Counted from the stretch's first letter, positions 9,287 to 22,299 are shown. The stretch is DNA of 64,000 bases from Nematostella vectensis (GCF_932526225.1 NC_064045.1:620001-684000); one strand, 5' to 3'. Program-made: numbers and translations. The notes: a model not told the origin generated them from the letters alone.

Positions 9287-10214
9287 ATACAGAAATACTT
9301 TGTATATTAATATAATATAAGAGTCTCCAGAGGGACTTTGAAGGCTGTTCCAAAAATGTGCTTATTATACATGTACGACCTACTTTGGGTTTAGAAGTTT
9401 GTGAGAAGTCATTGAATATCTTATTCGGTTTTGATTCTCTGGTGTACTGACTAGTCCTGGTGCAGGTGCCAATGGCCAGATTAGAAGAATTCTGGGCTCT
9501 TGTCAAAGTCGTATTAGTTTTTTATTTTTCGGTGTATTGAATAGTCCACATGGTGTTCTTTGTTGAAGGGAAGTCTCAAAACTTCTGGGTTGGACCGCAT
9601 ATGGTACTTCTAAGAGCCTCTCGAGAGAACCAGCCTTATCTAGATTTTTTTGGTCCGTCCTGTCACGCCCAGGGCATGCACAAACACGTGTGGGCCGCAC
9701 CCACCATCACTTTTGTAATGGTCCCTCTTCCTTATCACAAGTCTGGTACTCTTAACATTATGTGGTGTCATGGAGTAATGTACTCTTACATGAGAGAGAA
9801 AGCGTCTTTTGTTTTAATTTTATATTGAAACCTGTGTCAACAGGTGTAAAGTGTATTAACACTAGCTTTACACCTATAAAATATCAACAACTATCTGTGA
9901 TAGAAGTGGCTGGCGTAATGACAGCTTGGCTTGCTTGAATCTGCCTTGTATTTGGCTAGAACTAGTTCTTTGATCTCGAACGGGTAAAGGGGCCCATGCA
10001 GGTTATTTTTTTTCACAATATACACCTTATAATTATAATTGATGTCCATCGCAATCCCTGCTTCGTAAAGTTAGAGCCTAGTGCACCACTGGAGTCCAAT
10101 GGACTCCGAGAAATTTAAAAATGCATACTGCTAGTTTTGCCGCTGTTAATTTATCATATACCATTGTCTGGTCTCGCAAATAAATAATAAGAGATACATT
10201 ATATATTTCAATAT
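9287..10214. repeat. Monomer 11, F3-G1-T1-gc
   Basis: 928 bp. Near-identical partner of monomer 2. It has seven Ts where monomer 2 has eight, which restores the common length of that run. Confidence 0.95.
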
Positions 10215-11144
10215 ATAAAGAAATACTTTATATATTAATATAATATAAGAGTCTCCAGAGGGACTTTAAAGGCTGTTCCAAAACTGTGCTTATTATACAT
10301 GTACGACCTACTTTGGGTTTAGAAGTTTGTGAGAAGTCATTGAATATCTTATTCGGTTTTGATTCTCTGGTTACTGACAAGTCCTGGTGCAGGTGCTAAT
10401 GGCCAGATTAGAAGAGTTCTGGGCTCTTGTCAAAGTCGTATTCGTTTTTGTTTTTTTCGGTGTTTTGAATAGTCCACATGGTGTTCTTTGTTGAAGGGAA
10501 GTCTCAAAACTTCTGGGTTGGACCGCATATGCTACTTTTAAGAGCCTCTCGAGAGAAAAAGCCTTATCTAGATTTTTTTGGTCCGTCCTGTCACGCCCAG
10601 GGCATGCACAAACACGTGAGGGCACCAACCCCCATCACTTTTGTAATGGTCCTTCTTCCTTATCACAAGTCTGCTACTCATAACATTATGTGGTGTCATG
10701 GAGTAATGTACTCTTACATGAGAGAGAAAGCGTCTTTTGTTTTAATTTTATATTGAAACCTGAGTCAACAGGTGTAAAGTGTATTAACACTAGCTTTACA
10801 CCTGTAAAATATCAGCAACTATCTGTGATAGAAGTGGCTGGCGTAAAGACAGCTTGGCTTGCTTGAATCTCTGCCTTGTATTTGGATAGAACTAGTTCTT
10901 TGATCTCGAACGGGTAAAGGGGCCCATGCAGGTTATTTTTTTTCACGATATACACCTTATAATTATAATTGATGTCCATCGCAATCCCTGCTTCCTAAAG
11001 TTAGAGCCTAGTGCACCACTGGAGTCCAATGGACTCCGAGAAATTTAAAAATTCATACTGCTAGTTTTGCCGCTGTTAATTTAACATATACCATTGTCTG
11101 GTCTTGCAAATAAATAATAAGAGATACTTTATACATTTCAATAT
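10215..11144. repeat. Monomer 12, F2-G2-T3-tc
   Basis: 930 bp. Partner of monomer 3: same 'ataaagaaatac' start and G-interrupted T-run. I saw no clear difference by eye. Confidence 0.95.
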
Positions 11145-12073
11145 ATACAGAAATACTTTATATATTAATATAATATAAGAGTCTCCAGAGCGAATTTGAA
11201 GGCTGTTCCAAAAATGTGCTTATTATACATGTACGACCTACTTTGGGTTTAGAAGTTTGTGAGAAGTCATTGAATATCTTATTCGGTTTTGATTTATCTG
11301 GTGTACTGACTAGTCCTGGTGCAGGTGCCAATGGCCAGATTAAAAGAGTTCTGGGCTCTTGTCAAAGTCGTATTCGTTTTTTATTTTTCGGTGTATTGAA
11401 TAGTCCACATGGTGTTCTTTGTTAAAGGGAAGTCTCAAAACTTCTGGGTTGGACCGCATATGGTACTTCTAAGAGCCTCTCAAGAGAACCAGCCTTATCT
11501 AGATTTTTTTGGTCCGTCCTGTCACGCCCAGGGCATGCACAAACACGTGTGGGCCGCACCCACCATCACTTTTGTAATGGTCCCTCTTCCTTATCACAAG
11601 TCTGGTACTCTTAACATTATGTGGTGTCATGGAGTAATGTACTCTTACATGAGGGAGAAAGCGTCTTTTGTTTTAATTTTATATTGAAACCTGTGTCAAC
11701 AGGTGTAAAGTGTATTGACACTAGCTTTACACCTATAAAATATCAACAACTATCTGTGATAGAAGTGGCTGGCGTAATGACAGCTTGGCTTGCTTGAATC
11801 TGTCTTGTATTTGGCTAGAACTAGTTCTTTGATCTCGAACGGGTAAAGGGGCCCATGCAGGTTATTTTTTTTCACGATATACACCTTATAATTATAATTG
11901 ATGTCCATCGCAATCCCTGCTTCCTAAAGTTAGAGCCTAGTGCACCACTGGAGTCCAATTGACTCCGAGAAATTTAAAAATGCATACTGCTAGTTTTGCC
12001 GCTGTTAATTTATCATATACCATTGTCTGGTCTCGCAAATAAATAATAAGAGATACATTATATATTTCAATAT
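11145..12073. repeat. Monomer 13, F1-G1-T1-gc
   Basis: 929 bp. Partner of monomer 4. It keeps 'ctctcaagag' and 'gtattgacac', has 'gatagaagtgg', and carries a private 'ccaattgactcc' that breaks the GGAGTCC/GGACTCC stem. Confidence 0.95.
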
Positions 12074-13001
12074 ATACAGAAATACTTTATATATTAATAT
12101 AATATAAGAGTCTCCAGAGGGACTTTGAAGGGTGTTCCAAAACTGTGCTTATTATACATGTACGACCTACTTTGGGTTTAGAAGTTTGTGAGAAGTCATT
12201 GAATATCTTATTCGGTTTTGATTCTCTGGTTACTGACAAGTCCTGGTGCAGGTGCTAATGGCCAGATTAGAAGAGTTCTGGGCTCTTGTCAAAGTCGTAT
12301 TCGTTTTTTTTTTCTGTGTTTTGAATAGTCCACATGGTGTTCTTTGTTGAAGGGAAGTCTCAAAACTTCTGGGTTGGACCGCATGTGGTACTTCTAAGAG
12401 CCTCTCGAGAGAACAAGCCTTATCTAGATTTTTTTGGTCCGTCCTGTCACGCCCAGGGCATGCACAAACACGTGTGGGCACCAACCCCTATCACTTTTGT
12501 AATGGTCCTTCTTCCCTATCACAAGTCTGCTACTCATAACATTATGTGGTGTCATGGAGTAATGTACTCTAACATGAGAGAGAAAGCGTCTTTTGTTTTC
12601 ATTTTATATTGAAACCTGTGTCAACAGGTGTAAAGTGTATTAACACTAGCTTTACACCTGTAAAATATCAGCAACTATCTGTGATAGAAGTGGCTGGCGT
12701 AATGACAGCTTGGCTTGCTTGAATCTCTGCCTTGTATTTGGCTAGAACTAGTTCTTTGATCTCGAACGGGTAAAGGGGCCCATGCAGGTTATTTTTTTTT
12801 CACGATATACACCTTATAATTATAATTGATGTCCATCGCAATCCCTGCTTCCTAAAGATAGAGCCTAGTGCACCACTGGAGTCCAATGGACTCCGTGAAA
12901 TTTAAAAATGCATACCGCTAGTTTTGCCGCTGTTAATTTATCATATACCATTGTCTGGTCTCGCAAATAAATAATAAGAGATACATTATATATTTCAATA
13001 T
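12074..13001. repeat. Monomer 14, F2-G2-T2-gc
   Basis: 928 bp. Partner of monomer 5, with CACGTG intact and 'tgttttcatttt'. Its middle and tail are also the source type for monomers 16, 20 and 22. Confidence 0.95.
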
Positions 13002-13931
13002 ATACAGAAATACTTTATATGTTAATATAATATAAGAGTCTCCAGAGGGACTTTGAAGGCTGTTCCAAAACTGTGCTTATTATACATGTACGGCCTACTT
13101 TGGGTTTAGAAGTTTGTGAGAAGTCATTGAATATCTTATTCGGTTTTGATTCTCTGGTTACTGACAAGTCCTGGTGCAGGTGCTAATGACCAGATTAGAA
13201 GAGTTCTGGGCTCTTGTCAAAGTCGTATTCGTTTTTGTTTTTTTCGGTGTTTTGAATAGTCCACATGGTGTTCTTTGTTGAAGGGAAGTCTCAAAACTTC
13301 TGGGTTGGACCGCATATGCTACTTTTAAGAGCCTCTCGAGAGAAAAAGCCTTATCTAGATTTTTTTGGTCCGTCCTGTCACGCCCAGGGCATGCACAAAC
13401 ACGTGAGGGCACCAACCCCCATCACTTTTGTAATGGTCCTTCTTCCTTATCACAAGTCTGCTACTCATAACATTATGTGGTGTCATGGAGTAATGTACTC
13501 TTACATGAGAGAGAAAGCGTCTTTTGTTTTAATTTTATATTGAAACCTGAGTCAACAGGTGTAAAGTGTATTAACACTAGCTTTACACCTGTAAAATATC
13601 AGCAACTATCTGTGATAGAAGTGGCTGGCGTAAAGACAGCTTGGCTTGCTTGAATCTCTGCCTTGTATTTGGATAGAACTAGTTCTTTGATCTCGAACGG
13701 GTAAAGGGGCCCATGCAGGTTATTTTTTTTCACGATATACACCTTATAATTATAATTGATGTCCATCGCAATCCCTGCTTCCTAAAGTTAGAGCCTAGTG
13801 CACCACTGGAGTCCAATGGACTCCGAGAAATTTAAAAATTCATACTGCTAGTTTTGCCGCTGTTAATTTAACATATACCATTGTCTGGTCTTGCAAATAA
13901 ATAATAAGAGATACTTTATACATTTCAATAT
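13002..13931. repeat. Monomer 15, chimera F2-G2-T3-tc
   Basis: 930 bp. Front carries the monomer 6 state 'gtacggcc'; from 13,183 it follows monomer 12 (G-interrupted T-run, 'catatgctac'). Private 'aatgaccag' shared only with monomer 21. Confidence 0.95.
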
Positions 13932-14863
13932 ATACAGAAATACTTTATATATTAATATAATATAAGAGTCTCCAGAGCGAATTTGAAGGCTGTTCCAAAA
14001 ATGTGCTTATTATACATGTACGACCTACTTTGGGTTTAGAAGTTTGTGAGAAGTCATTGAATATCTTATTCGGTTTTGATTTATCTGGTGTACTGACTAG
14101 TCCTGGTGCAGGTGCCAATGGCCAGATTAAAAGAGTTCTGGGCTCTTGTCAAAGTCGTATTCGTTTTTTATTTTTCGGTGTATTGAATAGTCCACATGGT
14201 GTTCTTTGTTAAAGGGAAGTCTCAAAACTTCTGGGTTGGACCGCATATGGTACTTCTAAGAGCCTCTCAAGAGAACCAGCCTTATCTAGATTTTTTTGGT
14301 CCGTCCTGTCACGCCCAGGGCATGCACAAACACGTGGGGGCACCAACCCCTATCACTTTTGTAATGGTCCTTCTTCCCTATCACAAGTCTGCTACTCATA
14401 ACATTATGTGGTGTCATGGAGTAATGTACTCTAACATGAGAGAGAAAGCGTCTTTTGTTTTCATTTTATATTGAAACCTGTGTCAACAGGTGTAAAGTGT
14501 ATTAACACTAGCTTTACACCTGTAAAATATCAGCAACTATCTGTGATAGAAGTGGCTGGCGTAATGACAGCTTGGCTTGCTTGAATCTCTGCCTTGTATT
14601 TGGCTAGAACTAGTTCTTTGATCTCGAACGGGTAAAGGGGCCCATGCAGGTTATTTTTTTTTCACGATATACACCTTATAATTATAATTGATGTCCATCG
14701 CAATCCCTGCTTCCTAAAGATAGAGCCTAGTGCACCACTGGAGTCCAATGGACTCCGTGAAATTTAAAAATGCATACCGCTAGTTTTGCCGCTGTTAATT
14801 TATCATATACCATTGTCTGGTCTCGCAAATAAATAATAAGAGATACATTATATATTTCAATAT
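13932..14863. repeat. Monomer 16, chimera F1-G2-T2-gc
   Basis: 932 bp. Front and middle are monomer 13 type ('gttaaaggg', 'ctctcaagagaacc'); from 14,342 it is monomer 14 type. 'cacgtgggggc' is private to 16 and 22. Confidence 0.95.
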
Positions 14864-16339
14864 ATACAGAAATACTTTATATGTTAATATAATATAAGAG
14901 TCTCCAGAGGGACTTTGAAGGCTGTTCCAAAACTGTGCTTATTATACATGTACGGCCTACTTTGGGTTTAGAAGTTTGTGAGAAGTCATTGAATATCTTA
15001 TTCGGTTTTGATTCTCTGGTTACTGACAAGTCCTGGTGCAGGTGGCAATGGCCAGATTAGAAGAATTCTGGGCTCTTGTCAAAGTCGTATTCGTTTTTTA
15101 TTTTTCGGTGTATTGAATAGTCCACATAGTGTTCTTTGTTGAAGGGAAGTCTCAAAACTTCTGGGTTGGACCGCATATGGTACTTTTAAGAGCCTCTCGA
15201 GAGAACAAGCCTTATCTAGATTTTTTTGGTCCGTCCTGTCACGCCCAGGGCATGCACAAACACGTGAGGGCACCAGCCCCCATTACTTTTGTAATGGTCC
15301 TTCTTCCTTATCACAAGTCTGCTACTCATAAAATTATGTGGTGTCATGATTAATGTACTCTTACATGAGAGAGAAAGCGTCTTTTGTTTTAATTTTATAT
15401 TGAAACCTGAGTCAACAGGTGTAAAGTATCTTAACACTAGCTTTACACCTGTGAAATATCAGCAACTACCTGTGATAGAAGTGGCTGGCGTAAAGACAGC
15501 TTGGCTTGCTTGAATCTCTGCCTTGTATTTGGATAGAACTAGTTCTTTGATCTCGAACGGGTAAAGGGGCCCATGCAGGTTATTTTTTTCACGATATACA
15601 CCTTATAATTATAATTGATGTCCATCGCAATCCCTGCTTCCTAAAGTTAGAGCCTAGTGCACCACTGGAGTCCAATGGACTCCGAGAAATTTAAAAATTC
15701 ATACTGCTAGTTTTGCCGCTGTTAATTTAACATATACCATTGTCTGGTGTTGCAAATAAATAATAAGAGATACTTTATACATTTCAATATATACAGAAAT
15801 ACTTTATATATTAATATAATATAAGAGTCTCCAGAGGGACTTTGAAGGCTGTTCCAAAAATGTGCTTATTATACATGTACGACCTACTTTGGGTTTAGAA
15901 GTTTGTGAGAAGTCATTGAATATCTTATTCGGTTTTGATTTATCTGGTGTACTGACTAGTCCTGGTGCAGGTGCCAATGGCCAGATTAGAAGAGTTTTGG
16001 GCTCTTGTCAAAGTCGTATTCGTTTTTTATTTTTCGGTGTATTGAATAGTCCACATGGTGTTCTTTGTTAAAGGGAAGTCTCAAAACTTCTGGGTTGGAC
16101 CGCATATGGTACTTCTAAGAGCCTCTCGAGAGAACCAGCCTTATCTAGATTTTTTTGGTCCGTCCTGTCACGCCCAGGGCATGCACAAACACGTGTGGGC
16201 CGCACCCACCATCACTTTTGTAATGGTCCCTCTTCCTTATCACAAGTCTGGTACTCTTAACATTATGTGGTGTCATGGAGTAATGTACTCTTACATGAGA
16301 GAGAAAGCGTCTTTTGTTTTAATTTTATATTGAAACCTG
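14342..16339. repeat. Two-monomer block, copy B
   Basis: Partner of 4,123-6,120. It begins after the monomer 13/14 fusion point in monomer 16 and ends just before the tail switch in monomer 18. It is itself copied again within the six-monomer duplicate at about 19.9-21.9 kb. Confidence 0.82.
14864..15790. repeat. Monomer 17, F2-G2-T3-tc
   Basis: 927 bp. Partner of monomer 6 at +10,219, differing by 'catgattaatg' in place of 'catgataaatg'. Confidence 0.95.
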
Positions 16340-16720
16340 AGTCAACAGGTGTAAAGTGTATTAAAACTAGCTTTACACCTGTAAAATATCAGCAACTACC
16401 TGTGATAGAAGTGGCTGGCGTAAAGACAGCTTGGCTTGCTTGAATCTCTGCCTTGTATTTGGATAGAACTAGTTCTTTGATCTCGAACGGGTAAAGGGGC
16501 CCATGCAGGTTATTTTTTTCACGATATACACCTTATAATTATAATTGATGTCCATCGCAATCCCTGCTTCCTAAAGTTAGAGCCTAGTGCACCACTGGAG
16601 TCCAATGGACTCCGAGAAATTTAAAAATTCATACTGCTAGTTTTGCCGCTGTTAATTTAACATATACCATTGTCTGGTGTTGCAAATAAATAATAAGAGA
16701 TACTTTATACATTTCAATAT
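15791..16720. repeat. Monomer 18, F1-G1-T3-tc
   Basis: 930 bp. Front and middle match monomer 7, tail is T3 with 'attaaaactag', which weakens the inner hairpin stem. Nearly identical to the next monomer. Confidence 0.95.
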
Positions 16721-17651
16721 ATACAGAAATACTTTATATATTAATATAATATAAGAGTCTCCAGAGGGACTTTGAAGGCTGTTCCAAAAATGTGCTTATT
16801 ATACATGTACGACCTACTTTGGGTTTAGAAGTTTGTGAGAAGTCATTGAATATCTTATTCGGTTTTGATTTATCTGGTGTACTGACTAGTCCTGGTGCAG
16901 GTGCCAATGGCCAGATTAGAAGAGTTTTGGGCTCTTGTCAAAGTCGTATTCGTTTTTTATTTTTCGGTGTATTGAATAGTCCACATGGTGTTCTTTGTTA
17001 AAGGGAAGTCTCAAAACTTCTGGGTTGGACCGCATATGGTACTTCTAAGAGCCTCTCGAGAGAACCAGCCTTATCTAGATTTTTTTGGTCCGTCCTGTCA
17101 CGCCCAGGGCATGCACAAACACGTGTGGGCCGCACCCACCATCACTTTTGTAATGGTCCCTCTTCCTTATCACAAGTCTGGTACTCTTAACATTATGTGG
17201 TGTCATGGAGTAATGTACTCTTACATGAGAGAGAAAGCGTCTTTTGTTTTAATTTTATATTGAAACCTGAGTCAACAGGTGTAAAGTGTATTAAAACTAG
17301 CTTTACACCTGTAAAATATCAGCAACTACCTGTGATAGAAGTGGCTGGCGTAAAGACAGCTTGGCTTGCTTGAATCTCTGCCTTGTATTTGGATAGAACT
17401 AGTTCTTTGATCTCGAACGGGTAAAGGGGCCCATGCAGGTTATTTTTTTTCACGATATACACCTTATAATTATAATTGATGTCCATCGCAATCCCTGCTT
17501 CCTAAAGTTAGAGCCTAGTGCACCACTGGAGTCCAATGGACTCCGAGAAATTTAAAAATTCATACTGCTAGTTTTGCCGCTTTAAATTTAACATATACCA
17601 TTGTCTGGTGTTGCAAATAAATAATAAGAGATACTTTATACATTTCAATAT
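16721..17651. repeat. Monomer 19, F1-G1-T3-tc
   Basis: 931 bp. Adjacent near-copy of monomer 18. Differences seen: one extra T in the second T-run and 'cgctttaaatttaac' near 17,579. Confidence 0.95.
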
Positions 17652-18580
17652 ATACAGAAATACTTTGTATATTAATATAATATAAGAGTCTCCAGAGGGA
17701 CTTTGAAGTCTGTTCCAAAAATGTGCTTATTATACATGTACGACCTACTTTGGGTTTAGAAGTTTGTGAGAAGTCATTGAATATCTTATTCGGTTTTGAT
17801 TTATCTGGTGTACTGACTAGTCCTGGTGCAGGTGCCATTGCCAGATTAGAAGAGTTTTGGGCTCTTGTCAAAGTCGTATTCGTTTTTTATTTTTCGGTGT
17901 ATTGAATAGTCCACATGGTGTTCTTTGTTGAAGGGAAGTCTCAAAACTTCTGGGTTGGACCGCATGTGGTACTTCTAAGAGCCTAACGAGAGAACAAGCC
18001 TTATCTAGATTTTTTTGGTCCGTCCTGTCACGCCCAGGGCATGCACAAACACGTGTGGGCACCAACCCCTATCACTTTTGTAATGGTCCTTCTTCCCTAT
18101 CACAAGTCTGCTACTCATAACATTATGTGGTGTCATGGAGTAATGTACTCTAACATGAGAGAGAAAGCGTCTTTTGTTTTCATTTTATATTGAAACCTGT
18201 GTCAACAGGTGTAAAGTGTATTAACACTAGCTTTACACCTGTAAAATATCAGCAACTATCTGTGATAGAAGTGGCTGGCGTAATGACAGCTTGGCTTGCT
18301 TGAATCTCTGCCTTGTATTTGGCTAGAACTAGTTCTTTGATCTCGAACGGGTAAAGGGGCCCATGCATGTTTTTTTTTTTACGATATACACCTTATAATT
18401 ATAATTGATGTCCATCGCAATCCCTGCTTCCTAAAGATAGAGCCTAGTGCACCACTGGAGTCCAATGGACTCCGTGAAATTTAAAAATGCATACCGCTAG
18501 TTTTGCCGCTGTTAATTTATCATATACCATTGTCTGGTCTCGCAAATAAATAATAAGAGATACATTATATATTTCAATAT
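17652..18580. repeat. Monomer 20, chimera F1-G2-T2-gc
   Basis: 929 bp. Front as monomer 26 ('gaagtctgttcc', 'gccattgcc'), body as monomer 14. Junction between 17,902 and 17,929. Private 'gcctaacgag' destroys the CTCTCGAGAG palindrome, and 'gcatgtttttttttt' is private. Confidence 0.95.
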
Positions 18581-19510
18581 ATACAGAAATACTTTATATG
18601 TTAATATAATATAAGAGTCTCCAGAGGGACTTTGAAGGCTGTTCCAAAACTGTGCTTATTATACATGTACGGCCTACTTTGGGTTTAGAAGTTTGTGAGA
18701 AGTCATTGAATATCTTATTCGGTTTTGATTCTCTGGTTACTGACAAGTCCTGGTGCAGGTGCTAATGACCAGATTAGAAGAGTTCTGGGCTCTTGTCAAA
18801 GTCGTATTCGTTTTTGTTTTTTTCGGTGTTTTGAATAGTCCACATGGTGTTCTTTGTTGAAGGGAAGTCTCAAAACTTCTGGGTTGGACCGCATATGCTA
18901 CTTTTAAGAGCCTCTCGAGAGAAAAAGCCTTATCTAGATTTTTTTGGTCCGTCCTGTCACGCCCAGGGCATGCACAAACACGTGAGGGCACCAACCCCCA
19001 TCACTTTTGTAATGGTCCTTCTTCCTTATCACAAGTCTGCTACTCATAACATTATGTGGTGTCATGGAGTAATGTACTCTTACATGAGAGAGAAAGCGTC
19101 TTTTGTTTTAATTTTATATTGAAACCTGAGTCAACAGGTGTAAAGTGTATTAACACTAGCTTTACACCTGTAAAATATCAGCAACTATCTGTGATAGAAG
19201 TGGCTGGCGTAAAGACAGCTTGGCTTGCTTGAATCTCTGCCTTGTATTTGGATAGAACTAGTTCTTTGATCTCGAACGGGTAAAGGGGCCCATGCAGGTT
19301 ATTTTTTTTCACGATATACACCTTATAATTATAATTGATGTCCATCGCAATCCCTGCTTCCTAAAGTTAGAGCCTAGTGCACCACTGGAGTCCAATGGAC
19401 TCCGAGAAATTTAAAAATTCATACTGCTAGTTTTGCCGCTGTTAATTTAACATATACCATTGTCTGGTCTTGCAAATAAATAATAAGAGATACTTTATAC
19501 ATTTCAATAT
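18581..19510. repeat. Monomer 21, F2-G2-T3-tc
   Basis: 930 bp. Partner of monomer 15 at +5,579, including its chimeric structure and 'aatgaccag'. The chimera is therefore older than the six-monomer duplication. Confidence 0.95.
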
Positions 19511-20442
19511 ATACAGAAATACTTTATATATTAATATAATATAAGAGTCTCCAGAGCGAATTTGAAGGCTGTTCCAAAAATGTGCTTATTATACATGTAC
19601 GACCTACTTTGGGTTTAGAAGTTTGTGAGAAGTCATTGAATATCTTATTCGGTTTTGATTTATCTGGTGTACTGACTAGTCCTGGTGCAGGTGCCAATGG
19701 CCAGATTAAAAGAGTTCTGGGCTCTTGTCAAAGTCGTATTCGTTTTTTATTTTTCGGTGTATTGAATAGTCCACATGGTGTTCTTTGTTAAAGGGAAGTC
19801 TCAAAACTTCTGGGTTGGACCGCATATGGTACTTCTAAGAGCCTCTCAAGAGAACCAGCCTTATCTAGATTTTTTTGGTCCGTCCTGTCACGCCCAGGGC
19901 ATGCACAAACACGTGGGGGCACCAACCCCTATCACTTTTGTAATGGTCCTTCTTCCCTATCACAAGTCTGCTACTCATAACATTATGTGGTGTCATGGAG
20001 TAATGTACTCTAACATGAGAGAGAAAGCGTCTTTTGTTTTCATTTTATATTGAAACCTGTGTCAACAGGTGTAAAGTGTATTAACACTAGCTTTACACCT
20101 GTAAAATATCAGCAACTATCTGTGATAGAAGTGGCTGGCGTAATGACAGCTTGGCTTGCTTGAATCTCTGCCTTGTATTTGGCTAGAACTAGTTCTTTGA
20201 TCTCGAACGGGTAAAGGGGCCCATGCAGGTTATTTTTTTTTCACGATATACACCTTATAATTATAATTGATGTCCATCGCAATCCCTGCTTCCTAAAGAT
20301 AGAGCCTAGTGCACCACTGGAGTCCAATGGACTCCGTGAAATTTAAAAATGCATACCGCTAGTTTTGCCGCTGTTAATTTATCATATACCATTGTCTGGT
20401 CTCGCAAATAAATAATAAGAGATACATTATATATTTCAATAT
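19511..20442. repeat. Monomer 22, F1-G2-T2-gc
   Basis: 932 bp. Partner of chimeric monomer 16, keeping 'cacgtgggggc'. Confidence 0.95.
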
Positions 20443-21369
20443 ATACAGAAATACTTTATATGTTAATATAATATAAGAGTCTCCAGAGGGACTTTGAAGG
20501 CTGTTCCAAAACTGTGCTTATTATACATGTACGGCCTACTTTGGGTTTAGAAGTTTGTGAGAAGTCATTGAATATCTTATTCGGTTTTGATTCTCTGGTT
20601 ACTGACAAGTCCTGGTGCAGGTGGCAATGGCCAGATTAGAAGAATTCTGGGCTCTTGTCAAAGTCGTATTCGTTTTTTATTTTTCGGTGTATTGAATAGT
20701 CCACATAGTGTTCTTTGTTGAAGGGAAGTCTCAAAACTTCTGGGTTGGACCGCATATGGTACTTTTAAGAGCCTCTCGAGAGAACAAGCCTTATCTAGAT
20801 TTTTTTGGTCCGTCCTGTCACGCCCAGGGCATGCACAAACACGTGAGGGCACCAGCCCCCATTACTTTTGTAATGGTCCTTCTTCCTTATCACAAGTCTG
20901 CTACTCATAAAATTATGTGGTGTCATGATTAATGTACTCTTACATGAGAGAGAAAGCGTCTTTTGTTTTAATTTTATATTGAAACCTGAGTCAACAGGTG
21001 TAAAGTATCTTAACACTAGCTTTACACCTGTGAAATATCAGCAACTACCTGTGATAGAAGTGGCTGGCGTAAAGACAGCTTGGCTTGCTTGAATCTCTGC
21101 CTTGTATTTGGATAGAACTAGTTCTTTGATCTCGAACGGGTAAAGGGGCCCATGCAGGTTATTTTTTTCACGATATACACCTTATAATTATAATTGATGT
21201 CCATCGCAATCCCTGCTTCCTAAAGTTAGAGCCTAGTGCACCACTGGAGTCCAATGGACTCCGAGAAATTTAAAAATTCATACTGCTAGTTTTGCCGCTG
21301 TTAATTTAACATATACCATTGTCTGGTGTTGCAAATAAATAATAAGAGATACTTTATACATTTCAATAT
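20443..21369. repeat. Monomer 23, F2-G2-T3-tc
   Basis: 927 bp. Partner of monomer 17, with the same 'catgattaatg' state. Confidence 0.95.
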
Positions 21370-22299
21370 ATACAGAAATACTTTATATATTAATATAATA
21401 TAAGAGTCTCCAGAGGGACTTTGAAGGCTGTTCCAAAAATGTGCTTATTATACATGTACGACCTACTTTGGGTTTAGAAGTTTGTGAGAAGTCATTGAAT
21501 ATCTTATTCGGTTTTGATTTATCTGGTGTACTGACTAGTCCTGGTGCAGGTGCCAATGGCCAGATTAGAAGAGTTCTGGGCTCTTGTCAAAGTCGTATTC
21601 GTTTTTTATTTTTCGGTGTATTGAATAGTCCACATGGTGTTCTTTGTTAAAGGGAAGTCTCAAAACTTCTGGGTTGGACCGCATATGGTACTTCTAAGAG
21701 CCTCTCGAGAGAACCAGCCTTATCTAGATTTTTTTGGTCCGTCCTGTCACGCCCAGGGCATGCACAAACACGTGTGGGCCGCACCCACCATCACTTTTGT
21801 AATGGTCCCTCTTCCTTATCACAAGTCTGGTACTCTTAACATTATGTGGTGTCATGGAGTAATGTACTCTTACATGAGAGAGAAAGCGTCTTTTGTTTTA
21901 ATTTTATATTGAAACCTGAGTCAACAGGTGTAAAGTGTATTAAAACTAGCTTTACACCTGTAAAATATCAGCAACTACCTGTGATAGAAGTGGCTGGCGT
22001 AAAGACAGCTTGGCTTGCTTGAATCTCTGCCTTGTATTTGGATAGAACTAGTTCTTTGATCTCGAACGGGTAAAGGGGCCCATGCAGGTTATTTTTTTCA
22101 CGATATACACCTTATAATTATAATTGATGTCCATCGCAATCCCTGCTTCCTAAAGTTAGAGCCTAGTGCACCACTGGAGTCCAATGGACTCCGAGAAATT
22201 TAAAAATTCATACTGCTAGTTTTGCCGCTGTTAATTTAACATATACCATTGTCTGGTGTTGCAAATAAATAATAAGAGATACTTTATACATTTCAATAT
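21370..22299. repeat. Monomer 24, F1-G1-T3-tc
   Basis: 930 bp. Partner of monomer 18; 'gagttctgggc' here against 'gagttttgggc' in 18. Confidence 0.95.

Larger units (their letters stand above)
8609..13182. repeat. Five-monomer block, copy B
   Basis: Duplicate of monomers 1 to 5. It begins inside chimeric monomer 10, where the 'gtagtg' state first appears, and ends inside monomer 15. Differences from copy A include the 'ccaattgactcc' change in monomer 13, 'ttttcatttt' in place of 'ttttaatttt' in monomer 14, and T-run lengths. Confidence 0.85.
12330..17915. repeat. Higher-order six-monomer block, copy A
   Basis: Runs from the middle of monomer 14 to the middle of monomer 20. Every monomer in it has a near-identical partner 5,579 bp downstream. 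Shared private marks include the monomer 15/21 'gctaatgaccag', the monomer 16/22 'cacgtgggggcacc', the monomer 17/23 'catgattaatg' and the monomer 18-19/24-25 'attaaaactag'. Ends are approximate to a few tens of bases because the flanking sequence is also repeat. Confidence 0.9.
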
